The notes under the pieces: model-generated
Seen by the model: the letters and a program-made list of their open reading frames with translations, nothing else
What the model was told of the DNA's origin: nothing
Databases searched by the model: none
Assembly: GCA_964551445.1 (NCBI GenBank)
Contig: CAZKCG010000026.1
Span: forward strand, 1-64,000
DNA length: 64,000 nt
Direction of reading: 5' to 3'
DNA from: DAOPXV01 sp964551445
GTDB taxonomy: Bacteria > Muiribacteriota > UBA9980
Shown: one piece after another, positions 45,403 to 53,950 of the stretch
How positions within the stretch are numbered: position 1 is the first letter of the stretch
How the letters are laid out: each line of letters starts with the position of its first letter
Made by a program: the position numbers and the translations under genes

Positions 45403-45747
45403 TCAGCTTAAATATATTTGTTCAATAAAACTATCGAAATATTGTTCTTGAAAATAAATTATTCCCATAATTTCATCTTTAGTGAATTTTTTGTTAGATT
45501 CGATTCCTACAAGTTTCTTTTCAGTATCATTATTTCTTTTAACGATCCCAATGATTTTAACCTTTATGCATTTGGCCGGAACGGTTGAATCTATTGCATA
45601 AACATCTATTTCATGACCATCTTCGGCAATTGTGTCAGGAATATAACCATAGTTGATTGGATAGATCAAATCTTCCTTCGGATGTTTGGAGCCCGCGGGA
45701 CGGTCAATTATTATATCGATATATTTACCTAAAAATTGTTCATACAT
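45403..45747 (-). CDS. Inorganic pyrophosphatase-related protein, 114 aa
   Basis: Contains DRPAGSKHPKEDLIYPINYGYIPDTIAEDGHEIDVYAID, close to the soluble family I pyrophosphatase core (YPINYGYIP...DGxxxDV). The chain is shorter than the usual 170 residues, in the size range of a diverged subfamily found in several Firmicutes. The acidic residues for metal binding are only partly present (DGHEIDVYAID). It follows the esterase gene by 11 bases and is probably in the TetR operon. AGGTGA precedes the ATG. Confidence 0.7.
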   Translation of the reverse strand: MYEQFLGKYIDIIIDRPAGSKHPKEDLIYPINYGYIPDTIAEDGHEIDVYAIDSTVPAKCIKVKIIGIVKRNNDTEKKLVGIESNKKFTKDEIMGIIYFQEQYFDSFIEQIYLS

Positions 45748-45758
45748 AATTCACCTTT

Positions 45759-46727
45759 TTATTTATCAGAATTCTTAATTTTAATTATGGCGAATTCGCC
45801 ATAGCGGCGCCCTGAATGCTCCTTTATGAATTCGACGATCTCGGCCATGGCCTCGCTCGCTTCCGGGAACATAGGTGCGAGAAGCGGATAGCAGTGGACC
45901 ATCCCCTCGCCGGACCTGAACCTGATGTCGGCTCCGGCAGCCTTCGCCTTTAAATAAAACATCTTCCCGTCGTCGTACAGCTCGTCGTCGGTGCCTGAAT
46001 TGACAAGTATGGGCGGCAGGTCCGAAAGATCGCCGTAGAGCGGCGAAATAAGCGGGTTGGACGGGTCCGAGGTTCCGGCGTAATACTTGCCGAACACTAT
46101 CCAGGAATTCAGCGGCGCGAGCGAAACTTTGTTTTTAGTCCTGTACGATTCGCCTTCGCATTTGAGGTCGGTCCAGGGCGATATAGCCACAGCCGCGGCC
46201 GGAAACGGCAATCCGTTTTTTTTAAGCGCGAGAAGAAGCGCAAGCGTCAGACCGCCGCCGGCCGACTCTCCGGCTATTATCACGTCGGCGGGCGAGTATT
46301 TCGAGGCGGTCAGGGCGCGGTACACCGCGACGGAATCGTCGACCGCGGCAGGGTACGGATGCTCCGGCGCCAGCCTGTACTCGTAAGTCAGCGCCGTTAA
46401 GCCACATTCGGCGGCAAATCTGGCGACGAATCCCCGGTGGTCGGCGCAAGAGCCCGACACATAGCCGCCGCCATGAACGTACATTATGATCTTATCGGCC
46501 GGCGCGCCCGCCGGAACGAGCCATTCGGCCCTGACGCCGCCCATGTCGCCGCTTATGACCGATACTCCGTCCGGAATTTTGCCGTATTTGGCCGCTCCTT
46601 CCTCGCATTCTCGCCTGAAATCTTCAATGGACGAATTGAAGTCGAAAACGGGTTTTTTCAGCTTTAACCTGAGCAGGTGGCGGTTACGCAGTATGAAATT
46701 GATGATCCTGCTTTTAATGCTCTGCAT
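45759..46727 (-). CDS. Alpha/beta hydrolase, hormone-sensitive lipase-like esterase, 322 aa
   Basis: Carries the oxyanion motif YVHGGGYVSGS (about residue 78) and the nucleophile elbow GESAGGG (about residue 146), with DELYDDG and MVHCYP supplying the Asp and His of the triad near residues 245 and 277. It probably hydrolyses short-chain esters in the cytoplasm. The start at ATG 46727 is supported by AAGGAG in the final codons of the TetR gene. The GC-rich operon tetR-esterase-pyrophosphatase-like suggests the regulator controls it. Confidence 0.85.
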   Translation of the reverse strand: MQSIKSRIINFILRNRHLLRLKLKKPVFDFNSSIEDFRRECEEGAAKYGKIPDGVSVISGDMGGVRAEWLVPAGAPADKIIMYVHGGGYVSGSCADHRGFVARFAAECGLTALTYEYRLAPEHPYPAAVDDSVAVYRALTASKYSPADVIIAGESAGGGLTLALLLALKKNGLPFPAAAVAISPWTDLKCEGESYRTKNKVSLAPLNSWIVFGKYYAGTSDPSNPLISPLYGDLSDLPPILVNSGTDDELYDDGKMFYLKAKAAGADIRFRSGEGMVHCYPLLAPMFPEASEAMAEIVEFIKEHSGRRYGEFAIIKIKNSDK

Positions 46728-46732
46728 GGGTA

Positions 46733-47353
46733 TTAACTCCTTTGCGCTTCTATGCCGCGAGCGAACACGCCGGCGTATTCTTTTACCGTTTCGGCCAGAC
46801 GGAACTTGCGGCCGCAATTATAATAAGCCTTGGCTATTTCGATGAAGGTGAACTCGAAAAGGTCTTTGACGAATCCGTCCGCTATATCGCCGCCGATATC
46901 GCCGTCTTTTTTGCCGAGCTTCACGACCTCTTCGGCCAGAAGGCCTATTCCGCTTTCCTGGCCTTCGGGTTTGTTAAAAGACATTATATTTTTTATCCTG
47001 TAGACTATGAACACTTCAAATAGTTTCTTCTGCCGCATCACGCCCCGCATAAGCTCGTTGAATATGTGCGCCGCCCTGGCCCCGGTTCCCTTCAATTTCC
47101 TGAAGCGCATTATCCTTTCGTAATGTTTGCTCGTGAACGAGTTCTTTATGAATTCGGCCACTATCTCTTCCTTTGCCGGAAAGTGATTGTAGAGCGTTCC
47201 CTTGGCTATATCGACCGCGCCGGCGATCTCATCCATGGTAACGCCATGGAACGATTTTTCATTGAACAGGCCGATCGCCGTTTCGACGATTTTTTTGCGG
47301 AGCCCGGCCTTTTTTCTTTCGCTCCTGGAAACAGCTTTTTCGTTTTTTTCCAT
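46733..47353 (-). CDS. TetR-family transcriptional regulator, 206 aa
   Basis: The N-terminal helix-turn-helix matches TetR: KIVETAIGLFNEKSFHGVTMDEIAGAVDIAKGTLYNHFPAKEEI at residues about 19-62. The C-terminal ligand domain is helical and diverged. It is the first gene of the esterase operon with only 5 bases to the next start. A repressor of this operon, responding to an unknown small molecule, is the usual arrangement. Confidence 0.9.
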   Translation of the reverse strand: MEKNEKAVSRSERKKAGLRKKIVETAIGLFNEKSFHGVTMDEIAGAVDIAKGTLYNHFPAKEEIVAEFIKNSFTSKHYERIMRFRKLKGTGARAAHIFNELMRGVMRQKKLFEVFIVYRIKNIMSFNKPEGQESGIGLLAEEVVKLGKKDGDIGGDIADGFVKDLFEFTFIEIAKAYYNCGRKFRLAETVKEYAGVFARGIEAQRS

Positions 47354-47399
47354 TTATGCCGCCTTGAGAGAATTTTTAATATACCCGGTATAATTTTAA

Positions 47400-47423
47400 A
47401 CTTAGTACAAAATTGAACTGAGT
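47400..47423. promoter_or_regulatory. Operator-like inverted repeat before tetR
   Basis: ACTTAGT-N10-ACTGAGT, arms matching at 6 of 7 positions, 47 bases upstream of the TetR start in an AT-rich promoter region. Its size is what a TetR dimer would bind; promoter hexamers are not clear. Confidence 0.4.
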
Positions 47424-47454
47424 ATAATATAACAGAAATTCAAGTTTTAGTCAA

Positions 47455-47478
47455 TGACCGAAAAAGAATTAAGATCGC
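47455..47478 (+). pseudogene. RhuM fragment (LTEKELRS region)
   Basis: A 24-base stretch, TGACCGAAAAAGAATTAAG and the following GATCGC, matches the intact RhuM gene near 37210 with one mismatch. No longer coding. It lies directly upstream of the hicAB promoter. Confidence 0.6.
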
Positions 47479-47489
47479 AAAGGTTGTCC

Positions 47490-47518
47490 TTGACACTGGT
47501 ATCATAATGTGATACCAT
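47490..47518 (+). promoter_or_regulatory. hicAB promoter with palindromic operator
   Basis: TTGACA at 47490-47495 with a -10 region at 47513-47518 (TACCAT, 17-base spacer). TGGTATCA-N5-TGATACCA, an 8-base perfect inverted repeat (47497-47517), fills the spacer and enters the -10. This is a typical site for autorepression by a HicB-type antitoxin. Confidence 0.65.
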
Positions 47519-47524
47519 AATTAT

Positions 47525-47779
47525 ATGAATTCAAAACACAAAAAGACCCTTAAAGCGATATTTTCAAAACCTGTTCCAGCGGCTGTTGAATGGAATGCTA
47601 TTGAATCTATGCTTTGTGCTTTGGGCGCCGTGATCACGGAAGGCGCCGGTTTGCGTGTGCGAATTATTTTAAATGATGTTCGGGCCGTTTTTCACAGGCC
47701 GCATCCACAGAAGGAAACGGATAAAGGTTCGCTTATTTCAATGCGAAGATTTTTAGAGAACGCCGGGGTGAAATTATGA
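47525..47779 (+). CDS. hicA: HicA-type toxin, 84 aa
   Basis: A small dsRNA-binding-fold mRNA interferase. Recognisable by KTLKAIFSKPVPAAVEWNAIESMLCALGA, then RVRIILNDVRAVFHRPHPQKE with the catalytic His, and a closing VRRFLExAGV-like MRRFLENAGVKL. Length is normal. The stop overlaps the HicB start by four bases (ATGA), giving coupled toxin-antitoxin translation. Confidence 0.85.
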   Translation: MNSKHKKTLKAIFSKPVPAAVEWNAIESMLCALGAVITEGAGLRVRIILNDVRAVFHRPHPQKETDKGSLISMRRFLENAGVKL

Positions 47780-48114
47780 TGGAATATAAAGGATACATAG
47801 GAAATGTAGTTTATGACGATGACGCAAAACTTTTTCATGGCGATATCATTAACACGCGCGACGTCATTACTTTTCAGGGACGCACGGTCAAACAGATCGA
47901 AAAGGCTTTTCGGGATTCCATCGATGAATACGTAAAATGGTGCGAATCGGAAGGTGTTTCGCCGGAAAAACCATATTCGGGGAAATTCAATTTGAGGATC
48001 TCGCCCGAGCTTCATAAAAAAGTCGCCATTGTCGCTAAAACGCTGAAATTATCGATAAATAAATTCGTCGAAAAAGCCCTGAACGATGAGATCATAAACG
48101 TTTCGCCGAGATAG
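47776..48114 (+). CDS. hicB: HicB-type antitoxin, 112 aa
   Basis: A partial RNase H-like fold at the N-terminus (MEYKGYIGNVVYDDDAKLFHGDIINTRDVITFQG) is followed by a C-terminal ribbon-helix-helix domain (KFNLRISPELHKKVAIVAKTLKLSINKFVEKAL). It neutralises HicA and should bind the palindrome upstream. Length and order toxin-antitoxin are those of the family. Confidence 0.85.
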   Translation: MMEYKGYIGNVVYDDDAKLFHGDIINTRDVITFQGRTVKQIEKAFRDSIDEYVKWCESEGVSPEKPYSGKFNLRISPELHKKVAIVAKTLKLSINKFVEKALNDEIINVSPR

Positions 48115-48173
48115 CGGAGGAAGCATGAGGAGATCGCAGGAGAAGAAAGCAAATACAAAAACTGTGAAAAATT

Positions 48174-48395
48174 ATGAAAAGATATTTTGAATCAGTTCAA
48201 TTCAATCATCCGTCTATCGTAAATTCATACAATACCAATAATCCGATCGATGAATATAAGGATTTTTTTCTGAATTTCGCGAATGAGATAGATGCTGAAA
48301 CGATAGTCGACATGGGCTCGTGAACCACGCTCTTAACGCTCGCTTTGGCGGAACGGGGCTTTAAGCTTATTGGAGTGGAGCCGGCGGTGGATCGT
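48174..48395 (+). pseudogene. Class I SAM methyltransferase 5' remnant
   Basis: From ATG 48174 the frame reads FNHPSIVNSYNTNNPIDEY and on to TIVDMGS, then a TGA at 48321-48323, then TTLLTLALAERGFKLIGVEP. The stop replaces the second Gly codon (GGA) of the DxGxGxG SAM-binding loop. After about 48395 the sequence changes to an unrelated acetyltransferase. So it is a truncated and nonsense-mutated methyltransferase start. Confidence 0.7.
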
Positions 48396-48410
48396 GAAAG
48401 GTTGATCATA

Positions 48411-48899
48411 ATGCTTGAAACCAATAGGTGTAGATTATTAAAAATAGAGAATGAAGATCATGGTGACGTAAGGCGATTGTACCAGGATGAAACAGTTAGA
48501 AAGTATCTTGGCGGAGCGGTTGACGATGAACGGTTCAATACGAGATTTGCTGAAATGACAGAAGCTGATGTCGCATCATTTTATTGGGTGATCAGGTTGA
48601 AAGTTCCTGATGAATTCATAGGTGTGTTCTCAATAGATACGCATCATGATGGTGAGAACAAGGAAGTTTCGTATGAATTATTACCGAAATATTGGGGACA
48701 AGGGTATGCGACGGAAATTGTTCAGAAGATTATTGAATTTGGATTTAATGAATTAGGACTATCGGTAATATTAGCGGAAACACAGTCGGCAAATGAAAAT
48801 TCGTGCAAACTGTTGAAGAGAGTCGGAATGACCCTGAAAGAAAAAAGAGAAAGATTCGGAGCGGAACAGTCAATTTTCTTAATTCACAGAAGGATATAA
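48411..48899 (+). CDS. GNAT N-acetyltransferase, RimJ/RimL-type, 162 aa
   Basis: The frame is open upstream, but residues before ATG 48411 come from the methyltransferase remnant, so I start here (AAAGG upstream). Family features are ETNRCRLLKIENEDHGDVRRLYQDE at the N-terminus, EVSYELLPKYWGQGYATEIVQKIIEFGF (acetyl-CoA loop, QGYATE) and SANENSCKLLKRVGM. Likely acetylates a protein N-terminus or a small molecule; substrate unknown. If translation began upstream it would carry a foreign N-terminal tag. Confidence 0.85.
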   Translation: MLETNRCRLLKIENEDHGDVRRLYQDETVRKYLGGAVDDERFNTRFAEMTEADVASFYWVIRLKVPDEFIGVFSIDTHHDGENKEVSYELLPKYWGQGYATEIVQKIIEFGFNELGLSVILAETQSANENSCKLLKRVGMTLKEKRERFGAEQSIFLIHRRI

Positions 48900-48926
48900 T
48901 ATTTTTTATAGAGTTGAGGGAGCGTT

Positions 48927-50174
48927 ATGGATCGTAAAGTTTTGATCAGGAGTTTTTTTGCCGCGGCGGTCGCGGCAGCGTTCATTTTTTCGGGGGCTGC
49001 CGCTTCGGCGGCGGGTAAAACTGAGGAAGCGGAGCTTGAAAATATCCTCTGCGTGCGCGCCGCGTCAGAAGGCAAAACATCCGAAACCGCTATTACGCCC
49101 GAACTCATTTCAGAATTGATCGAATGCGGCAAGGACCGTATATTCGAAAAATTCGCCGGCAGGTATGAAAAACAGGACTCGTTTTTTTTCGACTGCATCG
49201 TCGTCTCCGATGCCGGGCTGATATTTTATTTTGATAACGAAAGCAAAAAGCCGGACTGGCTGAAATGCGACGCCCGGGCAAGCTTCAACGGCGCCAGGGC
49301 CGGAATGGATTTTGGCGAGATCATGAAAAAGCTCGGCCGCGTGCCAGTCGTGGAAACGGCGCATTACCGCGGGTTCGAAATATTATACAAGTTCGACGAT
49401 TTTTACCTGAGGTTCTCATCGTTCAAACCGGACGGCGGCGAGAGCGAAGTCACGATCTTCAGTTCTCGCAAGATCGGACATCATTTGAAAAATCGAACGG
49501 CCCTGACCGATGATAAACCTCCGAAATTCAAAAGGGAGAAAGTACCGCCCGTGAAGGATGAAGCGGACCGAGACCCTGAATTAGCAAGGGCTGTGAGTGA
49601 ATTGAAACGCGCCGTGAAGGAAAAGAACTATGAGGTATTGTTAAGTTATGTCGATGACGGGATCGGTTACAGCTTCGGCGAGGAAGGCAAAAAGCCAGGA
49701 TTCACGGCTTACTGGAAGCTCGATAAAAACCCCGGGAAGTCGAGGATATGGCGCGAACTCGATCAGGTCTTCAAACTGGGCGGCGGAAAGTATAGCGACG
49801 AAGGTGAACACGGGGCGTCTTACACCACGCCCTATACGTTCAATTCGTATATCCCGCTGGACGAATTTACATACCAGCTTATTACGGGCAGTGACGTCAA
49901 CGTCAGGCGGCAGCCGGGCCTCGGGTCACATGTCATCGAAAAACTAAGTTATGAGGCTGTTTATACGCAATTTGCTTTTAACCAGGAATTCACCGAGGAC
50001 ATGTCTTTCGATGAAATATCGAACGAGCGCCCGCTCTGGCGCAAGGTGGCCACCGCGTCCGGCAAGGTCGGGTATGTTCACGGAGAATACGTCAGATCGC
50101 GGGTTGATTACAGGCTCGCAATGAGCAGAAAGAAAGGCGGCTGGAAGGTGACTTGCTTCGTCGCGGGGGATTGA
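48927..50174 (+). CDS. Secreted protein with bacterial SH3 domain, 415 aa
   Basis: The signal peptide is MDRKVLIRSFFAAAVAAAFIFSGAAASAAG. Residues about 190-300 include an SSU-type module (LARAVSELKRAVKEKNYEVLLSYVDDGIGYSFG) also seen in other secreted bacterial proteins. A C-terminal SH3b domain (ITGSDVNVRRQPGLGSHVIEKL, about residues 330-400) usually binds peptidoglycan or proteins. It acts in the periplasm or on the envelope. GAGGGAG precedes the ATG. It is GC-rich and intact, standing between island remnants. Confidence 0.8.
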   Translation: MDRKVLIRSFFAAAVAAAFIFSGAAASAAGKTEEAELENILCVRAASEGKTSETAITPELISELIECGKDRIFEKFAGRYEKQDSFFFDCIVVSDAGLIFYFDNESKKPDWLKCDARASFNGARAGMDFGEIMKKLGRVPVVETAHYRGFEILYKFDDFYLRFSSFKPDGGESEVTIFSSRKIGHHLKNRTALTDDKPPKFKREKVPPVKDEADRDPELARAVSELKRAVKEKNYEVLLSYVDDGIGYSFGEEGKKPGFTAYWKLDKNPGKSRIWRELDQVFKLGGGKYSDEGEHGASYTTPYTFNSYIPLDEFTYQLITGSDVNVRRQPGLGSHVIEKLSYEAVYTQFAFNQEFTEDMSFDEISNERPLWRKVATASGKVGYVHGEYVRSRVDYRLAMSRKKGGWKVTCFVAGD

Positions 50175-50210
50175 CGGGAAAGCGGCGATCAAAAATATAA
50201 ACGGATCCAG

Positions 50211-50325
50211 AGTTAGTTCTATCGAAGATACCTGACATTTATTTTAGGGGCCATACCGCTGCCGGAAAGAGTGTCCCGGAAAATATATTCAAGCCTTAAT
50301 TTTAATGGTGCCAGACCAAAGAAAG
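50211..50325 (+). repeat. Dispersed RhuM-derived repeat, copy at 50.2 kb
   Basis: The head is CCGCTGCCGGAAAGAGTG and the end GCCAGACCAAAGAAAG. Upstream, AGTTCTATCGAAGATA and ATTTATTTTAGGGGC continue the match to RhuM coding DNA, as at 59.9 kb. No promoter follows. Confidence 0.75.
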
Positions 50326-50354
50326 AATAAGTTTGATAATTATTTAGCTCCGCT

Positions 50355-50993
50355 TTTTTCAAGCAATTCGCGTATACTTGGGCTCGCGTATTCTTTGACC
50401 ATCGAACTGTAAAAGACGGTCAGGTCCCCAATCTCGACAAGGTCAAGGCGGCGATAATCGCGTACCGCGAATCCGGCGTATGGGCTAAAGAACTTGACGC
50501 GGCGGGAGACAAAGGGGTTACGCTGCTGCGCTCCGCATACAATCAAAATGAGACGCAGGCGGTCGTTTTCGATATCGATGAAACTTCTCTGGATAATTAT
50601 GAATATTACGTCCAGAACAATTTCGTGATCGTTGAGAAACCAATTCTCGAATGGCTTGCAAGCGGAAAAGCTCCCGCTATCCGCGGAACCAAAAAAATAT
50701 AAGACGAGGCCGTCAGTAAAGGTATTCACGTATTCTTCATCACCGGGCGCGCCGAAAGCCTCCGCGAAGTATCCGCCAATAATCTTAAGATCGCCGGTTA
50801 CCTGAAATATGAAAAACTATATATGCCCCAGGGCTCCGAAGCTTCGATCGATTTCAAGCCGGCCACCCGCGCCGAAGTAGAAAGTTCCGGCTACCATATT
50901 ATTTTGAACGTCGGCGACCAGTACAGCGATCTTGTCGGCGGCTATTCGCTCTACACTCTGAAGCTGCCCAATCCGGTGTATATTGTCAATTAA
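50355..50993 (+). pseudogene. HAD acid phosphatase (class B/C type), broken
   Basis: The + strand frame reads VPNLDKVKAAIIAYRESGVW, then NQNETQAVVFDIDETSLDN (the DxDxT catalytic motif), VFFITGRAESL and LNVGDQYSDL (the C-terminal Asp motif), ending YTLKLPNPVYIVN. A single in-frame TAA at 50700-50702 interrupts it. The start and signal peptide are missing; the frame is open back to about 50343, just after the dispersed repeat, so that repeat may mark the truncation point. Class C-like acid phosphatases are normally secreted lipoproteins. Confidence 0.75.
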
Positions 50994-51084
50994 AGGTCCG
51001 TTTATTATCGCCGGATAAAAATAAGGGCTGCATCTATGAGCGCTCCGTTAAATTCAAAATTTTGAAAACATTCAGAGGTAGAGT

Positions 51085-51892
51085 ATGAAAATAAATTTAA
51101 TTATGATCCTGGTTCTCGCTTTTACCATTGGAGTATTGACATCAGGCTGCTTCCTTCAGGACGGCGATACGGTTCAAGTAAGCGCCGTCGTCGAGCCCGT
51201 ATTCTTCGTACACGTCTCCGATACGCACATCGGCGCCGCCGGAGGCAAAGGCGAGGAGCTCATGACCGCTTTGTTCAAAGATGTTCTGCCTGAGATAAAG
51301 CCGTTGGCGCTCGTGCACACCGGCGACATGGCCAACACCGGCAGCGTCCTTTTGCCGTGGCAGAACTACAGTTCCATTGTGAACGCGGCGGGCGCTCCGC
51401 AGTGCGTCGATATTATCGGTAACCATAACGCCAGGACCAGCGACACTAACGACGGCAGGGTGTATTTCAATGCGTATTCCCGCACGGGCGTCAACGGCGG
51501 CAAATTATACGGCGTTACGCGCCTTGAAAGCGCGGCGGGGGCGGTATGCATGATCCGCACGGACACCGCTTCGGCTCCTGGAAACGACGCTACGGGCAAC
51601 GCATGCGGTTATTTTCCTGAAACGCAGCAGATAGAGATCCTCAACAACCCCGGCCTATACGGCCGGCCAGCCCGCACCGGCGCTTCGCGCTCTTGTCTTC
51701 TCGCAGGGAACGGTATCCGTCGAGTTCAGCGCAAACGGCGGACCATGGAATGCCCTGAAAAATACCACGGGAAGGCTCTGGGAATCATCCATCGCCGCCG
51801 AAGGCCTGAAGGCGGGGTCGAACACGGTCACAGTCCGCGCAGCGAACGGCGTAAAGACAGACGAAGATACCATTTCGATCATCCTTAAATGA
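51085..51892 (+). pseudogene. Metallophosphoesterase lipoprotein, internally deleted and frameshifted
   Basis: The first part is a lipoprotein signal (LTSGC near residue 22) and a calcineurin-like phosphoesterase start: FVHVSDTHIG, then VHTGDMANTG and IGNHNA, the metal-binding blocks. After about 51650 the frame becomes Arg/His-rich nonsense. In another frame the DNA gives GTVSVEFSANGGPWNALKN, then GLKAGSNTVTVRAANG, ending at 51892, a natural C-terminal beta domain. The middle of the phosphoesterase (including the later GHxH metal site) is absent, so a deletion with a frameshift joined the ends. Confidence 0.75.
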
Positions 51893-51930
51893 GCCGTTAA
51901 ATTTAAAAGCCGATCCGACTCGGATTCCAG

Positions 51931-51957
51931 AATGACGCCGCGAAACTTGCGACGGCT
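51931..51957 (+). pseudogene. 3' end fragment of the DUF3427 helicase gene
   Basis: AATGACGCCGCGAAACTTGC and the following bases match the last 27 coding bases of the helicase gene (43620-43646) at 24 positions. As at that locus, it is followed by CTAGAT-like sequence, the dispersed repeat and the promoter. Confidence 0.7.
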
Positions 51958-51999
51958 AGATGTGAGATATACCCGGAAATAAAATATCTGACAACAAAA

Positions 52000-52069
52000 C
52001 CGCTGCCGGAAAAAGTGCCTAGGAAAACATATTCAAGCCTTAATTTTACTGATGCCGGACCAAAGAGAT
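52000..52069 (+). repeat. Dispersed RhuM-derived repeat, copy at 52.0 kb
   Basis: Begins CCGCTGCCGGAAAAAGTGCC and ends GCCGGACCAAAGAGAT. The link GAAAAATCCGGAAAAAATG before the promoter resembles that at 26 and 43.8 kb. Confidence 0.8.
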
Positions 52070-52112
52070 GAAATAATCAAAGCAAATGAAAAATCCGGAA
52101 AAAATGTCGAAT

Positions 52113-52160
52113 GCGTGACTTTACAATAGCCGTTTTATGTGTTAAAATCGATTTGATCTT
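52113..52160 (+). promoter_or_regulatory. Dispersed sigma-70 promoter, copy 4
   Basis: TTTACA at 52120-52125, 17-base spacer, TAAAAT at 52143-52148. It lies about 75 bases upstream of the ATG at 52222. The downstream GATCTTTAGGAAC is closer to the RhuM copy than to the two 215-aa gene copies. Confidence 0.75.
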
Positions 52161-52221
52161 TAGGAACTTACATAATGAAAAAGCGGTGAATTCCGGAGAA
52201 TTTGAACGCCATGGAGTATCA

Positions 52222-52758
52222 ATGACCTTTCAGCGGGATATATTTAAAAATAGAAGCGGTATCCGTTATTATGATATTGATTTCGGCGGATCATCAAAAG
52301 ACGAATTGCTGTTGAAGCTGGAAAGAGCGTCAATATTGTTAAATGATTATTGCAGGCAATTGTTCGCGAGCTGCTTGTTTGTGACCTCGGCGGAAGTTGG
52401 AAGAGCGTCAATAATTGAACTGGCGGTGGAAGATCTCGGATTTCAAAATGGCGCGAATTTTGTTGAGATCAACGAGCGAATGAAACAACTGAATTTGTTT
52501 GAATGTCCTCTGGAGATCGGGCCATATTTCAGGCTTCAATATACCGGTCAAATAGAATTTACGGAGACCGGGAAACATAAGGCGCCGGCGGGTTCGGTGA
52601 CTGTAATATCAAGGCCGCCAGTCGACGACGATGACTTTCCCAAAGGTTTCTATCTGCGAAAAATTGACGGAAAACTTTGGCTGCGCGGATATTTATGTCC
52701 GATGGACCATGTCTGGGAACCGGGAGCGCGGCTCGCTTTCAGGATATTTGAGAAATAG
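52222..52758 (+). CDS. Unknown protein behind the dispersed promoter, 178 aa
   Basis: The frame is open from 52111, but those codons lie in the promoter. ATG 52222 has GGAG 5 bases upstream and lies downstream of the -10, so I start there. No family recognised. The N-terminal half has a helical KDELLLKLERASILLNDYCRQLF stretch. The C-terminal half is beta-rich with ISRPPVDDDDFPKGFYLRK and YLCPMDHVWEPGARLAF. No signal peptide. It shares its promoter cassette with RhuM and the 215-aa genes. Confidence 0.6.
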   Translation: MTFQRDIFKNRSGIRYYDIDFGGSSKDELLLKLERASILLNDYCRQLFASCLFVTSAEVGRASIIELAVEDLGFQNGANFVEINERMKQLNLFECPLEIGPYFRLQYTGQIEFTETGKHKAPAGSVTVISRPPVDDDDFPKGFYLRKIDGKLWLRGYLCPMDHVWEPGARLAFRIFEK

Positions 52759-52915
52759 TCGTTCGGCAAAATATTGGAAACCGGTATTATTCAACGATCT
52801 GATGAAATATTATAATTAAATTCAGTACCCGATCTTAATCGCTTTCCGGCACGGGGAAGAATCATTATTCAAAACGCATTATTTATAATTTTAAAATTTC
52901 CGGGAGAAATTTACT

Positions 52916-53782
52916 ATGAAACCATTCCATCAAAACAATATATTCGCGGGCAGTAAAGAGATACAAAATATAGATGAGGACAAGGGTATTTCGTTTAACG
53001 TTCTTGTGCAATATCCGTCAAATACGCCTTCTTTACCGACGAAGACCGGGCCTTATACAATGGACGTTTCCGTCAACGCGGAAATTATCGACGGTTGTTT
53101 TCCTCTTGTGGTGATATCACACGGCAGCGGCGGTTCGCATCTTTTATACCGGACCGTCAGTTCATACCTTGCCCGAAACGGCTATATTGTCGCGCTGGTG
53201 GAGCATTTTGGAAATAACAGGAATGATAATAAGCTTGAAAACACCTGTGAAAACCTTGTTCTGCGTCCGGGACATATAAGTTTAACTATCGACAAACTAT
53301 TTTCAGACGGTTTTTTCGGCGGTCATATTTTAAAAGACAAAACTACGGTAATAGGCCATTCCATTGGAGGATACACCGCGCTGGCGCTGGCCGGCGGAAT
53401 TCCAAGAACAAGAGAAGGCGAAATAATAAAAACAATTTCCGACCCGCGAATTAAGGCGATCGTTCTGCTGGCTCCGGCCGCAGGCTGGTTTTATAAGGGT
53501 TTAGACAATGTTAAAATTCCGATCCTCGCTTTAACCGCGGAGCACGACCGCTTCACGCCGTCAAAGGATATAGAAACCGTTTTGAATTGTATGCCGGACA
53601 GATCGCTTTTAACATTCAAACAAATTGCCGGCGCTGGCCATTTTTCTTTTTTGAGCCCGTTTCCCGCAACGATGAAAAGACCGGATTTTCTGCCGTCGAC
53701 GGACCCGGAAGGATTTGACAGAGAAAAATTCCATGAGCAATTACCCAAAGAGATACTTGATTTCTTAAATGAAAAACTATAA
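52916..53782 (+). CDS. Alpha/beta hydrolase, dienelactone hydrolase/PAF-acetylhydrolase-like, 288 aa
   Basis: Contains LVVISHGSGGSHLLYR (oxyanion region, about residue 62), the nucleophile elbow VIGHSIGGYTALALAGG (about residue 145), a probable Asp in LTAEHDRFTPS and the His in GAGHFSFL. No signal peptide is visible. A cytoplasmic ester hydrolase is likely; substrate unknown. GGGAG lies before the ATG. A 426-base gene-poor region follows it, which holds the sigma-54-like promoter and a small ORF. Confidence 0.8.
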   Translation: MKPFHQNNIFAGSKEIQNIDEDKGISFNVLVQYPSNTPSLPTKTGPYTMDVSVNAEIIDGCFPLVVISHGSGGSHLLYRTVSSYLARNGYIVALVEHFGNNRNDNKLENTCENLVLRPGHISLTIDKLFSDGFFGGHILKDKTTVIGHSIGGYTALALAGGIPRTREGEIIKTISDPRIKAIVLLAPAAGWFYKGLDNVKIPILALTAEHDRFTPSKDIETVLNCMPDRSLLTFKQIAGAGHFSFLSPFPATMKRPDFLPSTDPEGFDREKFHEQLPKEILDFLNEKL

Positions 53783-53950
53783 AAATTCAATTTATTCAGA
53801 AATCTTTTGAGATGCTTTTGTTTAGCGGAATTGACTTTTATAAATTGGGTTTGTAAAATGCATTCGATGTCGGAACGATCGTTTTTCTTTTTAAATCATT
53901 AATGCTGAAGTCGTAAAAACTCCAATTATAAGTTATATATTATTAAGTTA

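Noticed and set aside
52111..52221. Start of the 52.2-kb gene at ATG 52111
   Set aside because: These codons overlap the -35 and -10 of the dispersed promoter; ATG 52222 has a proper ribosome site.
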